DNA of 64,000 nucleotides from Sulfurimonas sp. (GTDB lineage Bacteria > Campylobacterota > Campylobacteria > Campylobacterales > Sulfurimonadaceae). This document shows positions 19,272 to 27,671 of the stretch, in pieces. The stretch spans positions 186,001 through 250,000 of the forward strand of contig NZ_JAQTOD010000003.1 of NCBI RefSeq assembly GCF_028713515.1. Reading direction: 5' to 3'. Position 1 is the stretch's first letter. The number at the start of each line of letters is the position of its first letter. Made by a program: the position numbers and the translations under genes. Below the pieces are notes generated by a model. It was not told the DNA's origin. It ran no database searches and saw nothing but the letters and a program-made list of their open reading frames with translations.

Positions 19272-19790
19272 CTATTTACCCCCCCCCATTTCACAATCTT
19301 CACATATTAATGTTCTATCACACTTTTGTCCACATTTACAAACATGTCCCTTCCTTGTGGCAGGGTTTCCATACCAAAGTTCTTGTACTCCTACATCTTT
19401 TGTAACAACACTTCCAGCACCCACCATTGCATATTCTGCAACAGTTATCCCACCAATAATTGTGCTGTTTGCACCAATTGAAGCATTCTTTTTAATTGTA
19501 GTTTTTAAAAACTTATTTGGATATTGCTTACTTCTGGGATTAAAATCATTTGTAAATGTTACATTAGGACCAACAAACACATTATCTTCCAAAATTATGC
19601 CATCCCAAACCTGTACACCACTTTTTATTGTGACATTATCACCAATAACTACATCATTTTCTATAAATACACTTGCATTAATATTACAATTATTTCCAAT
19701 TATTGCATTTTCAAGGATTACACAAAATTGCCATATATTTGTATTTTCTCCAATATTTTTTGATTGGACATCAGATAGTTTATGAATCAT
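19272..19790 (-). CDS. fdtC: dTDP-3-amino-3,6-dideoxyhexose N-acetyltransferase, FdtC-like
   Basis: A 172-residue left-handed beta-helix acetyltransferase with hexapeptide repeats ([38 protein letters not shown]) and a catalytic-type loop [16 protein letters not shown]. The tail [17 protein letters not shown] continues to CEDCE, a zinc-ribbon ending common in this family. It overlaps fdtA by ATGA, which supports acetylation of Fuc3N or Qui3N. Nine G at the 3' end make the last residues MGGGK sensitive to slippage. WbpD-like activity on UDP sugars is an alternative, less likely beside fdtA. Confidence 0.8.
   Translation of the reverse strand: MIHKLSDVQSKNIGENTNIWQFCVILENAIIGNNCNINASVFIENDVVIGDNVTIKSGVQVWDGIILEDNVFVGPNVTFTNDFNPRSKQYPNKFLKTTIKKNASIGANSTIIGGITVAEYAMVGAGSVVTKDVGVQELWYGNPATRKGHVCKCGQKCDRTLICEDCEMGGGK
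19279..19287. repeat. Homopolymeric G9 tract (minus strand) at the 3' end of fdtC
   Basis: Nine consecutive C on the plus strand. With nine G the frame ends GGGK-stop. Ten G would end at GGG-stop, and eight would add about ten residues ([12 protein letters not shown]). Homopolymeric G tracts of this length are classical phase-variation sites in Campylobacterota. Confidence 0.7.
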
Positions 19791-20185
19791 CTATTTACTT
19801 CTTCTATAAATTTGTCATAATCTCGTATATAATCACTCTCATCATAATGCTCACTTGCAAGAACTACTAAAACACAATCTGCACTAAAATCTTTCATTTC
19901 TCGCCATATAAGCCCTTCAATAAATAGTCCCTGATTTGGATTTATTAGTTTTATCTCTTTCCTTGTTTTCCCATTATCTAAGACAAAAGTACAAGAGCCT
20001 TTTACGGCTATGGCAATTTGTTTGAGATTTATGTGAGCGTGAAAACCCCTCTCAACACCTTGTTTTGTATCAAAAATATAGTAAACTCTCTTTATGTCAA
20101 ATGGAGCATTGTACCCTTCTTCGATTGCTATGAGAGAGCCTCGTTCATCTCCCAGTGTTTTGAAGTCTATTAAGCCAAATCCCAC
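19787..20185 (-). CDS. fdtA: dTDP-4-keto-6-deoxyglucose 3,4-ketoisomerase, FdtA-like
   Basis: Cupin-fold isomerase that moves the keto group from C4 to C3, giving the substrate of FdtB. Visible marks are [23 protein letters not shown], the RGFHAH cupin histidines and [27 protein letters not shown] at 20185 is preferred over GTG 20194: AAAGGGG lies about eight bases upstream and it gives the short N-terminus of the family. About 132 residues. Whether it inverts C4 (FdtA) or not (QdtA) is not decided by the sequence as read here. Confidence 0.87.
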   Translation of the reverse strand: MGFGLIDFKTLGDERGSLIAIEEGYNAPFDIKRVYYIFDTKQGVERGFHAHINLKQIAIAVKGSCTFVLDNGKTRKEIKLINPNQGLFIEGLIWREMKDFSADCVLVVLASEHYDESDYIRDYDKFIEEVNR

Positions 20186-20187
20186 TA

Positions 20188-21504
20188 TCAACACCCCTTT
20201 AAAATGATTTGTATTTTACTTAAATCTACCATAAAGTTGCTGTGTATACTTTTTTCATCACTAGGAATTGTTTTATAGTGTATCAATTTTACTCCAGATA
20301 CATCAGCTAGCGGTTGAAATATACCATGATTTATCGATGGATGACTTGGATAAAATATTATTGCTTTTGTATTAGGTTGCATAAATAGTATGTTTGTAAA
20401 AGTTGCTCCTGAAGCTCCCACAACTACTTTTGATTCATAAAATAACTTTACTTGCTCTGTAAAAATTAATTTTTCTGTTTCTACAATTTCAAAGCCATGG
20501 TTGATGAAAAAATCCTCAACTTGTTTTGTATTAACAATAGATCTCATTTGTGTAGATTTTCGTCTTAAATATATTTTTCTAAAAGGTTCTTCTTTTGGTA
20601 ATGCTAAACAATTAAATATTTCTTCGTGAAATAATTTCAAGCCATAAGTATCTACAAAAAATTCTTCTTGTTCTAAATTGCCTGAAGTATTGTCAAGCGA
20701 TTGCCAAAATGGTGAGCAATAGACAAGATTGTTACATGTGTATAGCTTTCCTTTTTTTATAGTTGTTAGATTGTACTTAAATGGCACTATAACTTTTAAA
20801 ATCTCAAGACATTGTTTTGGAATATTTTCATCGATAAGAAATACTATGCTTTTGTTTTCAAAAATTTGACTATTTTCTTTTTTTGATAGTTCTTTTATAC
20901 TAAATAAAGCTCTAGGTATGATTTCCGTCGTCCAGTGATAATAATTTTGTGAATGTTCTTTCAGTAGTGATATATATAGTATGTCTATATTTGTCAAATC
21001 TTGAGATTTTGACATACTTATAGACACAATACTTTTATCTTTTCGATCAAAGTAAGAAAAAATATCCGATCGCTTTAAGTCATGATGTTCTTTCATTGCC
21101 AGAAGTTCTTGATGATAAAGCTCATGCCCATTGATTAAAGCGTCAGTGTTACCCAAAACGGTTATCTCTTTAAAAAAATAAAGATCTATATCCAAAACAT
21201 TTTCTTCGATTTCATCAAGCTTAGTGTAATTTCCTGTTTTATCAAATAAAACGACACTACCTAGTCTTGATTTCCTTGTTTTTATAGAAGCTAAAGTCTC
21301 ATACTGGATATCTAGCTTATCTATGGATTTTACAAATTGAAGAACATGTAAGCCTCCACCGGAAGTTCCAAGATAGCGATTTTTCACCTTCCTCGCTAAA
21401 TCAATAAAATATAATTCACTCTCTTTGTATTGCTCTCTTATCACTTTTGGGAGTAACATGTAAAATGATTTGGCTACTATGCGAAATACTTTGCTAATTC
21501 TCAT
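20188..21504 (-). CDS. Family 61 glycosyltransferase (DUF563)
   Basis: A 438-residue protein related to capsular polysaccharide GT61 enzymes. Marks are HSQNYYHWTTEIIPRAL mid-protein, RKIYLRRKST, a LFYESKVVVGASGATFTNILF stretch and IIFYPSHPSINHG near the end. An open frame continues 17 codons upstream, but ATG 21504 overlaps the GT2 stop as ATGA and gives a basic hydrophobic N-terminus, so it is chosen. It probably adds a sugar to the repeat unit; the donor is unknown. Confidence 0.8.
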   Translation of the reverse strand: MRISKVFRIVAKSFYMLLPKVIREQYKESELYFIDLARKVKNRYLGTSGGGLHVLQFVKSIDKLDIQYETLASIKTRKSRLGSVVLFDKTGNYTKLDEIEENVLDIDLYFFKEITVLGNTDALINGHELYHQELLAMKEHHDLKRSDIFSYFDRKDKSIVSISMSKSQDLTNIDILYISLLKEHSQNYYHWTTEIIPRALFSIKELSKKENSQIFENKSIVFLIDENIPKQCLEILKVIVPFKYNLTTIKKGKLYTCNNLVYCSPFWQSLDNTSGNLEQEEFFVDTYGLKLFHEEIFNCLALPKEEPFRKIYLRRKSTQMRSIVNTKQVEDFFINHGFEIVETEKLIFTEQVKLFYESKVVVGASGATFTNILFMQPNTKAIIFYPSHPSINHGIFQPLADVSGVKLIHYKTIPSDEKSIHSNFMVDLSKIQIILKGC

Positions 21505-22541
21505 TTTCCATCTTTTTTTGGAAATAGCCTTCGCTCCAACGCTAAAACATTCCATGTTTTAAGTGCTTGCATTTCATGAACATACTTCTCAAGTTCTTGA
21601 AAATGCTTTTCTCTTTCTTGAACATATTTTTCTTTTGTTTTGGCATAACTATTTATATATGCTATTACTTTTATCAAGTCACTCTTCTCTTCATCTTTAA
21701 AAAGCTCAAACAAGTTTTCAAGGCTATTATCAACCTCGCTTGTTACAAATACTCTTGCAAATAATATTAGAAAATTTTTTTCATATTTATAATTAAATAT
21801 TTTATTTATATCAAGAATAGCTTTTAGGTTTTTTTGGATTTGTTCTTTTTTGCTTAGCAATGACCATATACCTTTATTATGTATACGATACACGGACATT
21901 ACCTCATCTAAGTATTTTGTGGGACCAAGCTGAGCAAATACCATAACGCGAAACCAATCACCTCTATATAAATTTAAAAAATTCTTATTTGTTCTCATTT
22001 CATCATTAAATCTATACAGTATTGAAGCCGTGTGAAAATATATTTCTCCCTTTGTAAAATCTTCTATTCCAAATATACTTTTTTGTGGATTATTAACAAT
22101 CAGCTCATCATTATTCACATCGATATCTTCTCTTAAAACCTTAGTATTGTGAGCACATGCCATATATTCTAAGTTGTTTTCTAAGAAATCAACTTGTTTT
22201 TGTAGCTTCAATTCATCTAGCCAATAATCATCGCCATCAATAAAAATGATATATTTGCCATTTGCTCTTGGTAAATTAAACAACATCTGAGGTCTTTTAC
22301 CTAAGGAAAATTGATTTAATTCCTGAAAAATAGGCTTTATAATTTCTGGATACTTATTTTCATACTCCTTTATTATACTTTGAGTATTGTCACTTGAAGC
22401 GTCATCATAAATTAATAATTCAAATTGAAAATTAGTTTTTTGGTTAACAACACTATCAAGCATTTGTTTAATAAATTTTTCATGATTATATGATGCGGTA
22501 CAAATGCTAACTAATGGGTAAACAATATTATCAGACTGCAT
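21501..22541 (-). CDS. Family 2 glycosyltransferase with C-terminal coiled coil
   Basis: GT-A enzyme of 346 residues: YPLVSICTASYNHEKFI, IYDDASSDNT and IDGDDYW (metal site) form the catalytic half. The last 60 residues (KEKYVQEREKHFQELEKYVH) are strongly heptad-like and charged, suggesting a coiled coil that could hold a complex, for instance with the adjacent GT61 or sulfotransferases. It starts in TAATG overlap with the upstream sulfotransferase. Confidence 0.82.
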   Translation of the reverse strand: MQSDNIVYPLVSICTASYNHEKFIKQMLDSVVNQKTNFQFELLIYDDASSDNTQSIIKEYENKYPEIIKPIFQELNQFSLGKRPQMLFNLPRANGKYIIFIDGDDYWLDELKLQKQVDFLENNLEYMACAHNTKVLREDIDVNNDELIVNNPQKSIFGIEDFTKGEIYFHTASILYRFNDEMRTNKNFLNLYRGDWFRVMVFAQLGPTKYLDEVMSVYRIHNKGIWSLLSKKEQIQKNLKAILDINKIFNYKYEKNFLILFARVFVTSEVDNSLENLFELFKDEEKSDLIKVIAYINSYAKTKEKYVQEREKHFQELEKYVHEMQALKTWNVLALERRLFPKKDGK

Positions 22542-23530
22542 TATAATTCATCTATAAGTTTGTTATAAAATATTTTTTTAGCTTCCATATTTAACCTTAC
22601 ACCTTCTGAACTTTCATATTGAATGTTTTCAAATTCGCTTCGATTTAACCTTTCAATATCTTCTTCTAGAATTTCTTCTAGCTCTTCTTTTGAATATTTA
22701 CATATATATCCTAAAAATTTCATTTCATAATAGCAAATTTTCTCAATTACCTTAACTTCCATCTCGCTTAGTTCATTAAGATATTTATTTTTATTATCTT
22801 TTATGACGCCTTGCGAAAGATTATTCCAAGCTTTATGCATCCCAGCATTTTTTTGAGTCAATTCATCTTTATGAAAATTCTCAATGTTTGCATCCTGAGG
22901 TAATCCTAAAAAATGAATTATTTCAGATGTATACTTGTCAGCATCAGATATTAAATCTTCATAGTGTACAAAATAGGCTTTCCCTCTTTTGGCAAGTTCA
23001 TCGTAGTTTTTAAGTGAATTTTGTTGATCTTTCTGCCATTGTCTTGCTGCTTGAACCACTCCACCAGGGTGATTTGTATGTTTTTTCCAAGATAGCGCCA
23101 TATCCCTTGGATCTCTTGTTTGATAAATATATTTTGCTTCTGGAAAATTTAAAAGTAAAAATGGTAAAAACTCATATACCTGATTTTCTTTAATAAATAC
23201 ATGTTGCTTTCCATTAGCTTTAGCTTCTTCCATAAAAATATTTCTTATTAAAGATTCTATATCTCCAGTAGGTGCTAATTTTTTTAATTCATCAACATTA
23301 AACTCTTTTTCCCATATAGAAAAACCTACACTCATCAATCTATGAATATCAACAAGTAATTCATTCCAATTAGATTCATTTTTTAAATCTTTATATCTAA
23401 ATAAATTTCTCGCAACAGGATTGATTATATGTTTTGTAGAAGGTCCACAAATATTGTTATGACCATTTAATAACTTTGTAATAAAATTACTCCCACTTCT
23501 TTCTGAGCACATTAAAAAAAACATTGACAT
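22541..23530 (-). CDS. PAPS-dependent sulfotransferase (paralogue A)
   Basis: A 329-residue sulfotransferase-fold protein. The 5'-phosphosulfate loop CSERSGSNFITKLLNG spans residues 8-23, and the 3'-phosphate motif YQTRDPRDMALSW is at 136-148. YFVHYEDLISDADKY follows, as in the Sulfotransfer_1/3 families. AAAGG precedes the ATG. The C-terminal 60 residues are acidic and helical. It should move sulfate from PAPS to a sugar hydroxyl on the polysaccharide or its precursor. No secretion signal is seen, so the reaction is cytosolic. Confidence 0.88.
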   Translation of the reverse strand: MSMFFLMCSERSGSNFITKLLNGHNNICGPSTKHIINPVARNLFRYKDLKNESNWNELLVDIHRLMSVGFSIWEKEFNVDELKKLAPTGDIESLIRNIFMEEAKANGKQHVFIKENQVYEFLPFLLLNFPEAKYIYQTRDPRDMALSWKKHTNHPGGVVQAARQWQKDQQNSLKNYDELAKRGKAYFVHYEDLISDADKYTSEIIHFLGLPQDANIENFHKDELTQKNAGMHKAWNNLSQGVIKDNKNKYLNELSEMEVKVIEKICYYEMKFLGYICKYSKEELEEILEEDIERLNRSEFENIQYESSEGVRLNMEAKKIFYNKLIDEL

Positions 23531-23545
23531 TTTACATACCTTTTT

Positions 23546-24190
23546 TTATTTTGATTTATTGACATGAACATCAAAAGATTCTGGCACAGATATGCCACAA
23601 AATCTACCTAAATTTATCCATTTACTACTATCTTCCAAATCACATATAAATAATGAATTGGGGGCATGTTTTTTAAAAAATTGTTCAGCCTCGAAATTGT
23701 GTCTATTGTACACATCAATATAATGTTCTTTAAGATTTTTTAAATCTAATCCATTCATATCTTTATCCATATTTTCATTATTCCATATGTCAAATAGTTC
23801 TCTCTCTCTTCTATAAATTTTAGCATGCACATATGTTCTCCCTAAACTTTTTCCATTTGAATGAGATAACATTGAAGCGAACCACTTTTCAGGGTCTCTT
23901 TTAAATAAAATAAATTTACTATTGTTAAATCTGAAATAAAGTTGCTTATAAAATTCTGGAAAAAACCAAGGCCCATCTTCAAAAATAGAATTATTTTTAA
24001 AGTCTCCAGAGTTAAATATTTTTTCAAAATCACCTAAATAATGTAGATAGCCCCATTGATTTTTTTGTGAAACACTATTATCTGCAACTTTATATCCAAA
24101 AAATTGAAAAAATTGACCAACAGAAGTTGTTCCGTTTCGCTGCATTGAAATACAGAATATCTTCTGTTTTTTTTTCATAAAATTAAACAT
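23546..24190 (-). CDS. Sulfotransferase-family protein (paralogue B)
   Basis: A small member of about 214 residues. ISMQRNGTTSVGQFF is a phosphosulfate loop with MQRNGTTS instead of the usual RSGST, and FILFKRDPEKWFASML is the second PAPS motif. This layout resembles the Sulfotransfer_4-type group. The start is uncertain: ATG codons at 24205, 24199, 24190 and 24178 are in frame. 24190 is chosen because of the GAGAATGG just upstream and minimal overlap. It lies in tandem with two dissimilar sulfotransferases, so it probably modifies another position or sugar. Confidence 0.75.
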   Translation of the reverse strand: MFNFMKKKQKIFCISMQRNGTTSVGQFFQFFGYKVADNSVSQKNQWGYLHYLGDFEKIFNSGDFKNNSIFEDGPWFFPEFYKQLYFRFNNSKFILFKRDPEKWFASMLSHSNGKSLGRTYVHAKIYRRERELFDIWNNENMDKDMNGLDLKNLKEHYIDVYNRHNFEAEQFFKKHAPNSLFICDLEDSSKWINLGRFCGISVPESFDVHVNKSK

Positions 24191-25193
24191 TTTTACCATT
24201 CTCATAAATCTTTTTATACGCTTCTATTATATTTGTGTCATCAACACTTTTTCGTGTTATTTCAAAGCTATCTGCACCGTAATACTCATTTTCCATCTCA
24301 TATCCTTGAACTCTTAGCTTTTCTTTCAATTCATCATAAAAAACTTTCGGATTTTCACAAAACTCTTCATAGATTACTGTCATTTTTTTATGCTCTGCCA
24401 CATTTTTTAGTCCAGATTTAATAGCTTTATTTATATGATATATTTGTCCTGCTACTTGCTCATAAGGATTGAGCTTTTTAAGTTCAGTATATTCAGGTAT
24501 CTTAAAAGAGTACCATTCTTCTATGCTCCCTAGTTGTTTTTCTCTTGCTTTGAGAGCTGATTCTATATTTGCAAGAGGATCTCTTTTTGTATATATAAAT
24601 ATTGCTTTTTCAAATATCTTATCCAAAAAGTCAATATTATAGTTTAGTATCATACCTTTAAGTGCAAATGGCTTTTGGTATACATCTACTATACCTGCAA
24701 ATTCTGCTCTAAAAGTATCTATATCCACTTTTTCTAAAAGCTCGCTTGTAGGTAAATAATCTAACTCTTTAAAAGGTAAAAATCTTCTCCAAAAATACCA
24801 AAACTCATTTGGTGATAAAGCACCTTTTGTTTTACCATTTTCACTGCTAAAATCAATTTCACTATTAAAATCTCTCAATTCATTTCGATAGTTATATCTT
24901 TCATCTGTTAAAAGTAACTGTATTTTACTTGCAATAATTGGTGTCTTATAGAATCTTGACATCATGTTTGTGGGACATGCAAAACCTAAATTTACAAGCC
25001 ACTGCATCATAAGCGTAGAACCACTTCTTAGTGATCCCATTACAAAAATAAGTGGATAATCAGGTTCTGCTATCTTTAAAAGATTTTTTTCTGTTTCCCA
25101 TAAATCATTGTTGATTTCATTTAAAAAATCTTCTAGTGAACTGTTTCTTTTAAAATTTTCTACTCTTTTACTCTCTTCCATATTCTTATACAT
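24183..25193 (-). CDS. PAPS-dependent sulfotransferase (paralogue C)
   Basis: A 336-residue protein with a helical N-terminal extension of about 45 residues, then the phosphosulfate loop MGSLRSGSTLMMQW (52-65) and the 3'-phosphate motif FIYTKRDPLANIESAL (199-214). The long middle insertion FWYFWRRFLPF is rich in aromatic residues. It overlaps the DegT-like gene by eight bases. It is the first of three consecutive sulfotransferase genes and shares little beyond the motifs with the other two. Confidence 0.85.
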   Translation of the reverse strand: MYKNMEESKRVENFKRNSSLEDFLNEINNDLWETEKNLLKIAEPDYPLIFVMGSLRSGSTLMMQWLVNLGFACPTNMMSRFYKTPIIASKIQLLLTDERYNYRNELRDFNSEIDFSSENGKTKGALSPNEFWYFWRRFLPFKELDYLPTSELLEKVDIDTFRAEFAGIVDVYQKPFALKGMILNYNIDFLDKIFEKAIFIYTKRDPLANIESALKAREKQLGSIEEWYSFKIPEYTELKKLNPYEQVAGQIYHINKAIKSGLKNVAEHKKMTVIYEEFCENPKVFYDELKEKLRVQGYEMENEYYGADSFEITRKSVDDTNIIEAYKKIYENGKNV

Positions 25194-26193
25194 TTAGATA
25201 GTTTCCTTTTATGGTCTCTATTATTCTCTTCATGTCCTCTAGGCTATACCTTTGATCTATTGGTAAAGGAATGATGTTGTTTACAAAATCTTTTTCTATT
25301 TCTGTTGTGGATTTTCTCCCTAAAACTTCATTCCAATATTTAGCTACATATATTTTATTTTCTATTAACTTTGTTTTCAAACTAGTATATATTTCCCCCC
25401 CACTTAAAAGAGTATAAACAAACGGTGTAAACTTTAGACTTTCATCTATTTCTAGTAAATTTATACTTTTTAATTCGCTATGTAAATATTTAAAATTTTC
25501 TTTTCTTTTTTGCTGTATGGTTTGATAATCAATAGAAGAAAGTATCTTTTGTGTTAGCCTTGACATATTTTTGATTGGTAGGTTCATTAGTCTTTGTTCT
25601 GCTTTTTGATAATCATCATAGAATGATGTCGCATTTTTATCTATTCTTCCTAAAAGTTGAATAGTTTTTTCAGAAGACTCATCTACATCTAGTTTATCGG
25701 CTATTGTTTTAGAAGTATACAAATATCCGCCATCACTTACACCAAAAAATTTTCTTGGGCTATAAATAGTATCTATATTTTTAATAGGTTTCTCAAAAAA
25801 AGCTTGTGTGTTATCTACTATTAACTTATTTGAATACATATCAGTTAATCTTTTTATATATTCAGATTTCAACGCAAAATAATTTATATAGAATAACTTT
25901 TCATTATCTTTGATATCTAATTTTTGTACTATCTCAAAATTATTATCTATATTATAAAATTCATATTCAATTTCAAGCTCTTGAAGTGGCTCAACGATAC
26001 TATCGCATATAAAGCATGGTAAATACGCCTTTTTAATACTTTGAGTTTTTAAAATATATTTAAAAGCATTTCTTCCGCTATTGAGCTTTATAGCTTTAAA
26101 ATGATATTCTTCTTTTTGGGCTAGTTCTAATTCAAAATATCCACCTATTTCTTTCATGTCAAAATGCCTACTTCCAGTAATCCATAAATCCAT
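25186..26193 (-). CDS. Divergent DegT-like PLP-dependent protein
   Basis: A 335-residue fold-type I PLP protein, more divergent than the other aminotransferases here. LIVDNTQAFFE (D127) and YSPRKFFGVSDGGYLYTS, with K148 as the expected PLP lysine, align with DegT motifs. The N-terminal SGRNAFKYIL and YLPCFICDSIVEPL segments replace the usual GT/SGT motif. It overlaps the methyltransferase by 26 bases. A run of seven G (25395-25401) lies in the coding sequence. Catalytic activity and substrate are unknown. Confidence 0.65.
   Translation of the reverse strand: MDLWITGSRHFDMKEIGGYFELELAQKEEYHFKAIKLNSGRNAFKYILKTQSIKKAYLPCFICDSIVEPLQELEIEYEFYNIDNNFEIVQKLDIKDNEKLFYINYFALKSEYIKRLTDMYSNKLIVDNTQAFFEKPIKNIDTIYSPRKFFGVSDGGYLYTSKTIADKLDVDESSEKTIQLLGRIDKNATSFYDDYQKAEQRLMNLPIKNMSRLTQKILSSIDYQTIQQKRKENFKYLHSELKSINLLEIDESLKFTPFVYTLLSGGEIYTSLKTKLIENKIYVAKYWNEVLGRKSTTEIEKDFVNNIIPLPIDQRYSLEDMKRIIETIKGNYLNV
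25395..25401. repeat. G7 tract inside the DegT-like gene
   Basis: Seven C on the plus strand encode the SGGE segment. This is shorter than typical phase-variable tracts, so slippage is possible but less likely. Confidence 0.4.
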
Positions 26194-26959
26194 CTTTAAA
26201 ATGTAAATAATTCCAACCTAATGATTTATTTATCTTTTCAACTTTGGGTTTAATTACACTGCTCTTTTTACGAAATAATATCCACAATTTTGATTCTTCA
26301 TTATATACTGAGCAATTATAGCCCCATGAATCCATTAAAATTTGCATGCTTTTATTTGTATGAAATGCACAATGCACTGGCAATAAGTACATCCATTCTG
26401 GATTTTTTGGAATAGCTTCTGGAATTAGGGTGTGTATAGCGAAACAGCCAGATGCATTAACATATGATTCGATCTCATTCAATGTATCTCTATCTCTTAC
26501 ATGTTCAAAAACAGCTGTATTTACAACTAAGTCAAATGATCTGGCTGTCATAGCTCTCACATCAATTAAATTTATTTTTGGAGTAAAGTACTTATCATAT
26601 GTCATTAATTTAATACTGAACATTTTTTTTAAAAGAAGTGATACGGCACCTACCCCACATCCCCAATCCAACCAATTATTTTTATCAATAAGCTTATGTT
26701 TAGTCATCAAATGCAGCATTTGTGCTTGTTTAAAATATCTTTGATTACGGTTATATGGATTTTCTTCACTGTTATGGCTTTTGTTATGAAATGAATTATT
26801 TAAATTTGTCCACTCTATATCTGTCATCTCAAAGTGTGTTTTAGAAGCACAAAAACCACAATGTGGACATATCCAATAATGAACTTCTTTTAAATCATAA
26901 ATATTAAATATTTTTGTAAAATAAAATTTCATATCTGAATAACAAATAATACATTTCAT
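26168..26959 (-). CDS. SAM-dependent methyltransferase with zinc-ribbon N-terminus
   Basis: A 263-residue class I methyltransferase. Motif I is LDWGCGVGA at 97-105. A motif-IV-like FDLVVNTAVFEHVRD follows, then HTLIPEAIPKNPEWMYLLPVHCAFHTNKSM. CIIC at residues 3-6 and CPHCGFC at 31-37 form a probable zinc-binding N-terminal module, as in sugar methyltransferases of surface-glycan loci. It likely methylates a sugar of the polysaccharide, possibly as an end cap. Confidence 0.78.
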   Translation of the reverse strand: MKCIICYSDMKFYFTKIFNIYDLKEVHYWICPHCGFCASKTHFEMTDIEWTNLNNSFHNKSHNSEENPYNRNQRYFKQAQMLHLMTKHKLIDKNNWLDWGCGVGAVSLLLKKMFSIKLMTYDKYFTPKINLIDVRAMTARSFDLVVNTAVFEHVRDRDTLNEIESYVNASGCFAIHTLIPEAIPKNPEWMYLLPVHCAFHTNKSMQILMDSWGYNCSVYNEESKLWILFRKKSSVIKPKVEKINKSLGWNYLHFKDGFMDYWK

Positions 26960-26969
26960 ACAATGCTCC

Positions 26970-27671
26970 TTAAATTAATTTGTATCTTTTTAACATCAAT
27001 TTTACATCCTCTTTACTATTAAACATCAAAACATCAATAATAGAAAGATAAGGTATAAACTCATTGTTAAATTGTTTATATTCTGGAACTTCGGATTCTA
27101 AAAATTTTAATTTAATATTTTCATTTTTAAATGTATCTGCATTATATAGTACAGTTCCACCTATTGGATTTATATATTGACTTGAACCCAAAGTTTTATT
27201 TAAAGCTATAACTTTTTCTTGCGATTTTAAACTATGGTCTATATCTATAGCCGAAGAGATTATTATATGAGTGTCAATATCTAGATAAGTGCATACTTCA
27301 ACAATAGAGTTATGTATATATTTGAATAGATTTTTTTCATCATACATAAAAATATTTTTAACCAAAGGAAAAACATCTTTAAAATATGGTGCTTTATTGT
27401 AGCCACTTTGAATCTGACTCAAAATCTTATTTATTTGATTTTGTGCTTCATCTGAAATGAATCTATCAACAACATCTAAGCTATCAGAATCTTTTCTTAA
27501 AGGCATTGAAAATAGAGTTTTTTTTCCGTTAAGCAAAATATTATTTCTATTGAACCAGCCACTTTTTGAAAACTGAATATTGTCATAAACAACAAAAGTG
27601 TCAACAATATTTATAAGCTGCCAATATCCAATATAAGGAAATAAATATGGTTGCATTATTGCTAATGTCAT
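26970..27671 (-). CDS. WbqC family protein
   Basis: A 233-residue protein with the WbqC hallmark opening AIMQPYLFPYIGYWQLI and the following VYDNIQFSKSGWFNRN. GTVLYNADTFKNENIKLKFL closes the conserved core. WbqC proteins occur in O-antigen loci next to DegT aminotransferases; their biochemical role is not established, though an amino-sugar acylation role has been proposed by context. It overlaps the upstream DegT gene by four bases. Confidence 0.85.
   Translation of the reverse strand: MTLAIMQPYLFPYIGYWQLINIVDTFVVYDNIQFSKSGWFNRNNILLNGKKTLFSMPLRKDSDSLDVVDRFISDEAQNQINKILSQIQSGYNKAPYFKDVFPLVKNIFMYDEKNLFKYIHNSIVEVCTYLDIDTHIIISSAIDIDHSLKSQEKVIALNKTLGSSQYINPIGGTVLYNADTFKNENIKLKFLESEVPEYKQFNNEFIPYLSIIDVLMFNSKEDVKLMLKRYKLI

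Noticed and set aside
25395..25401. G7 tract as a phase-variation switch
   Set aside because: Seven G is near the lower limit for hypervariability, and the frame is intact. Kept only as a low-confidence repeat.
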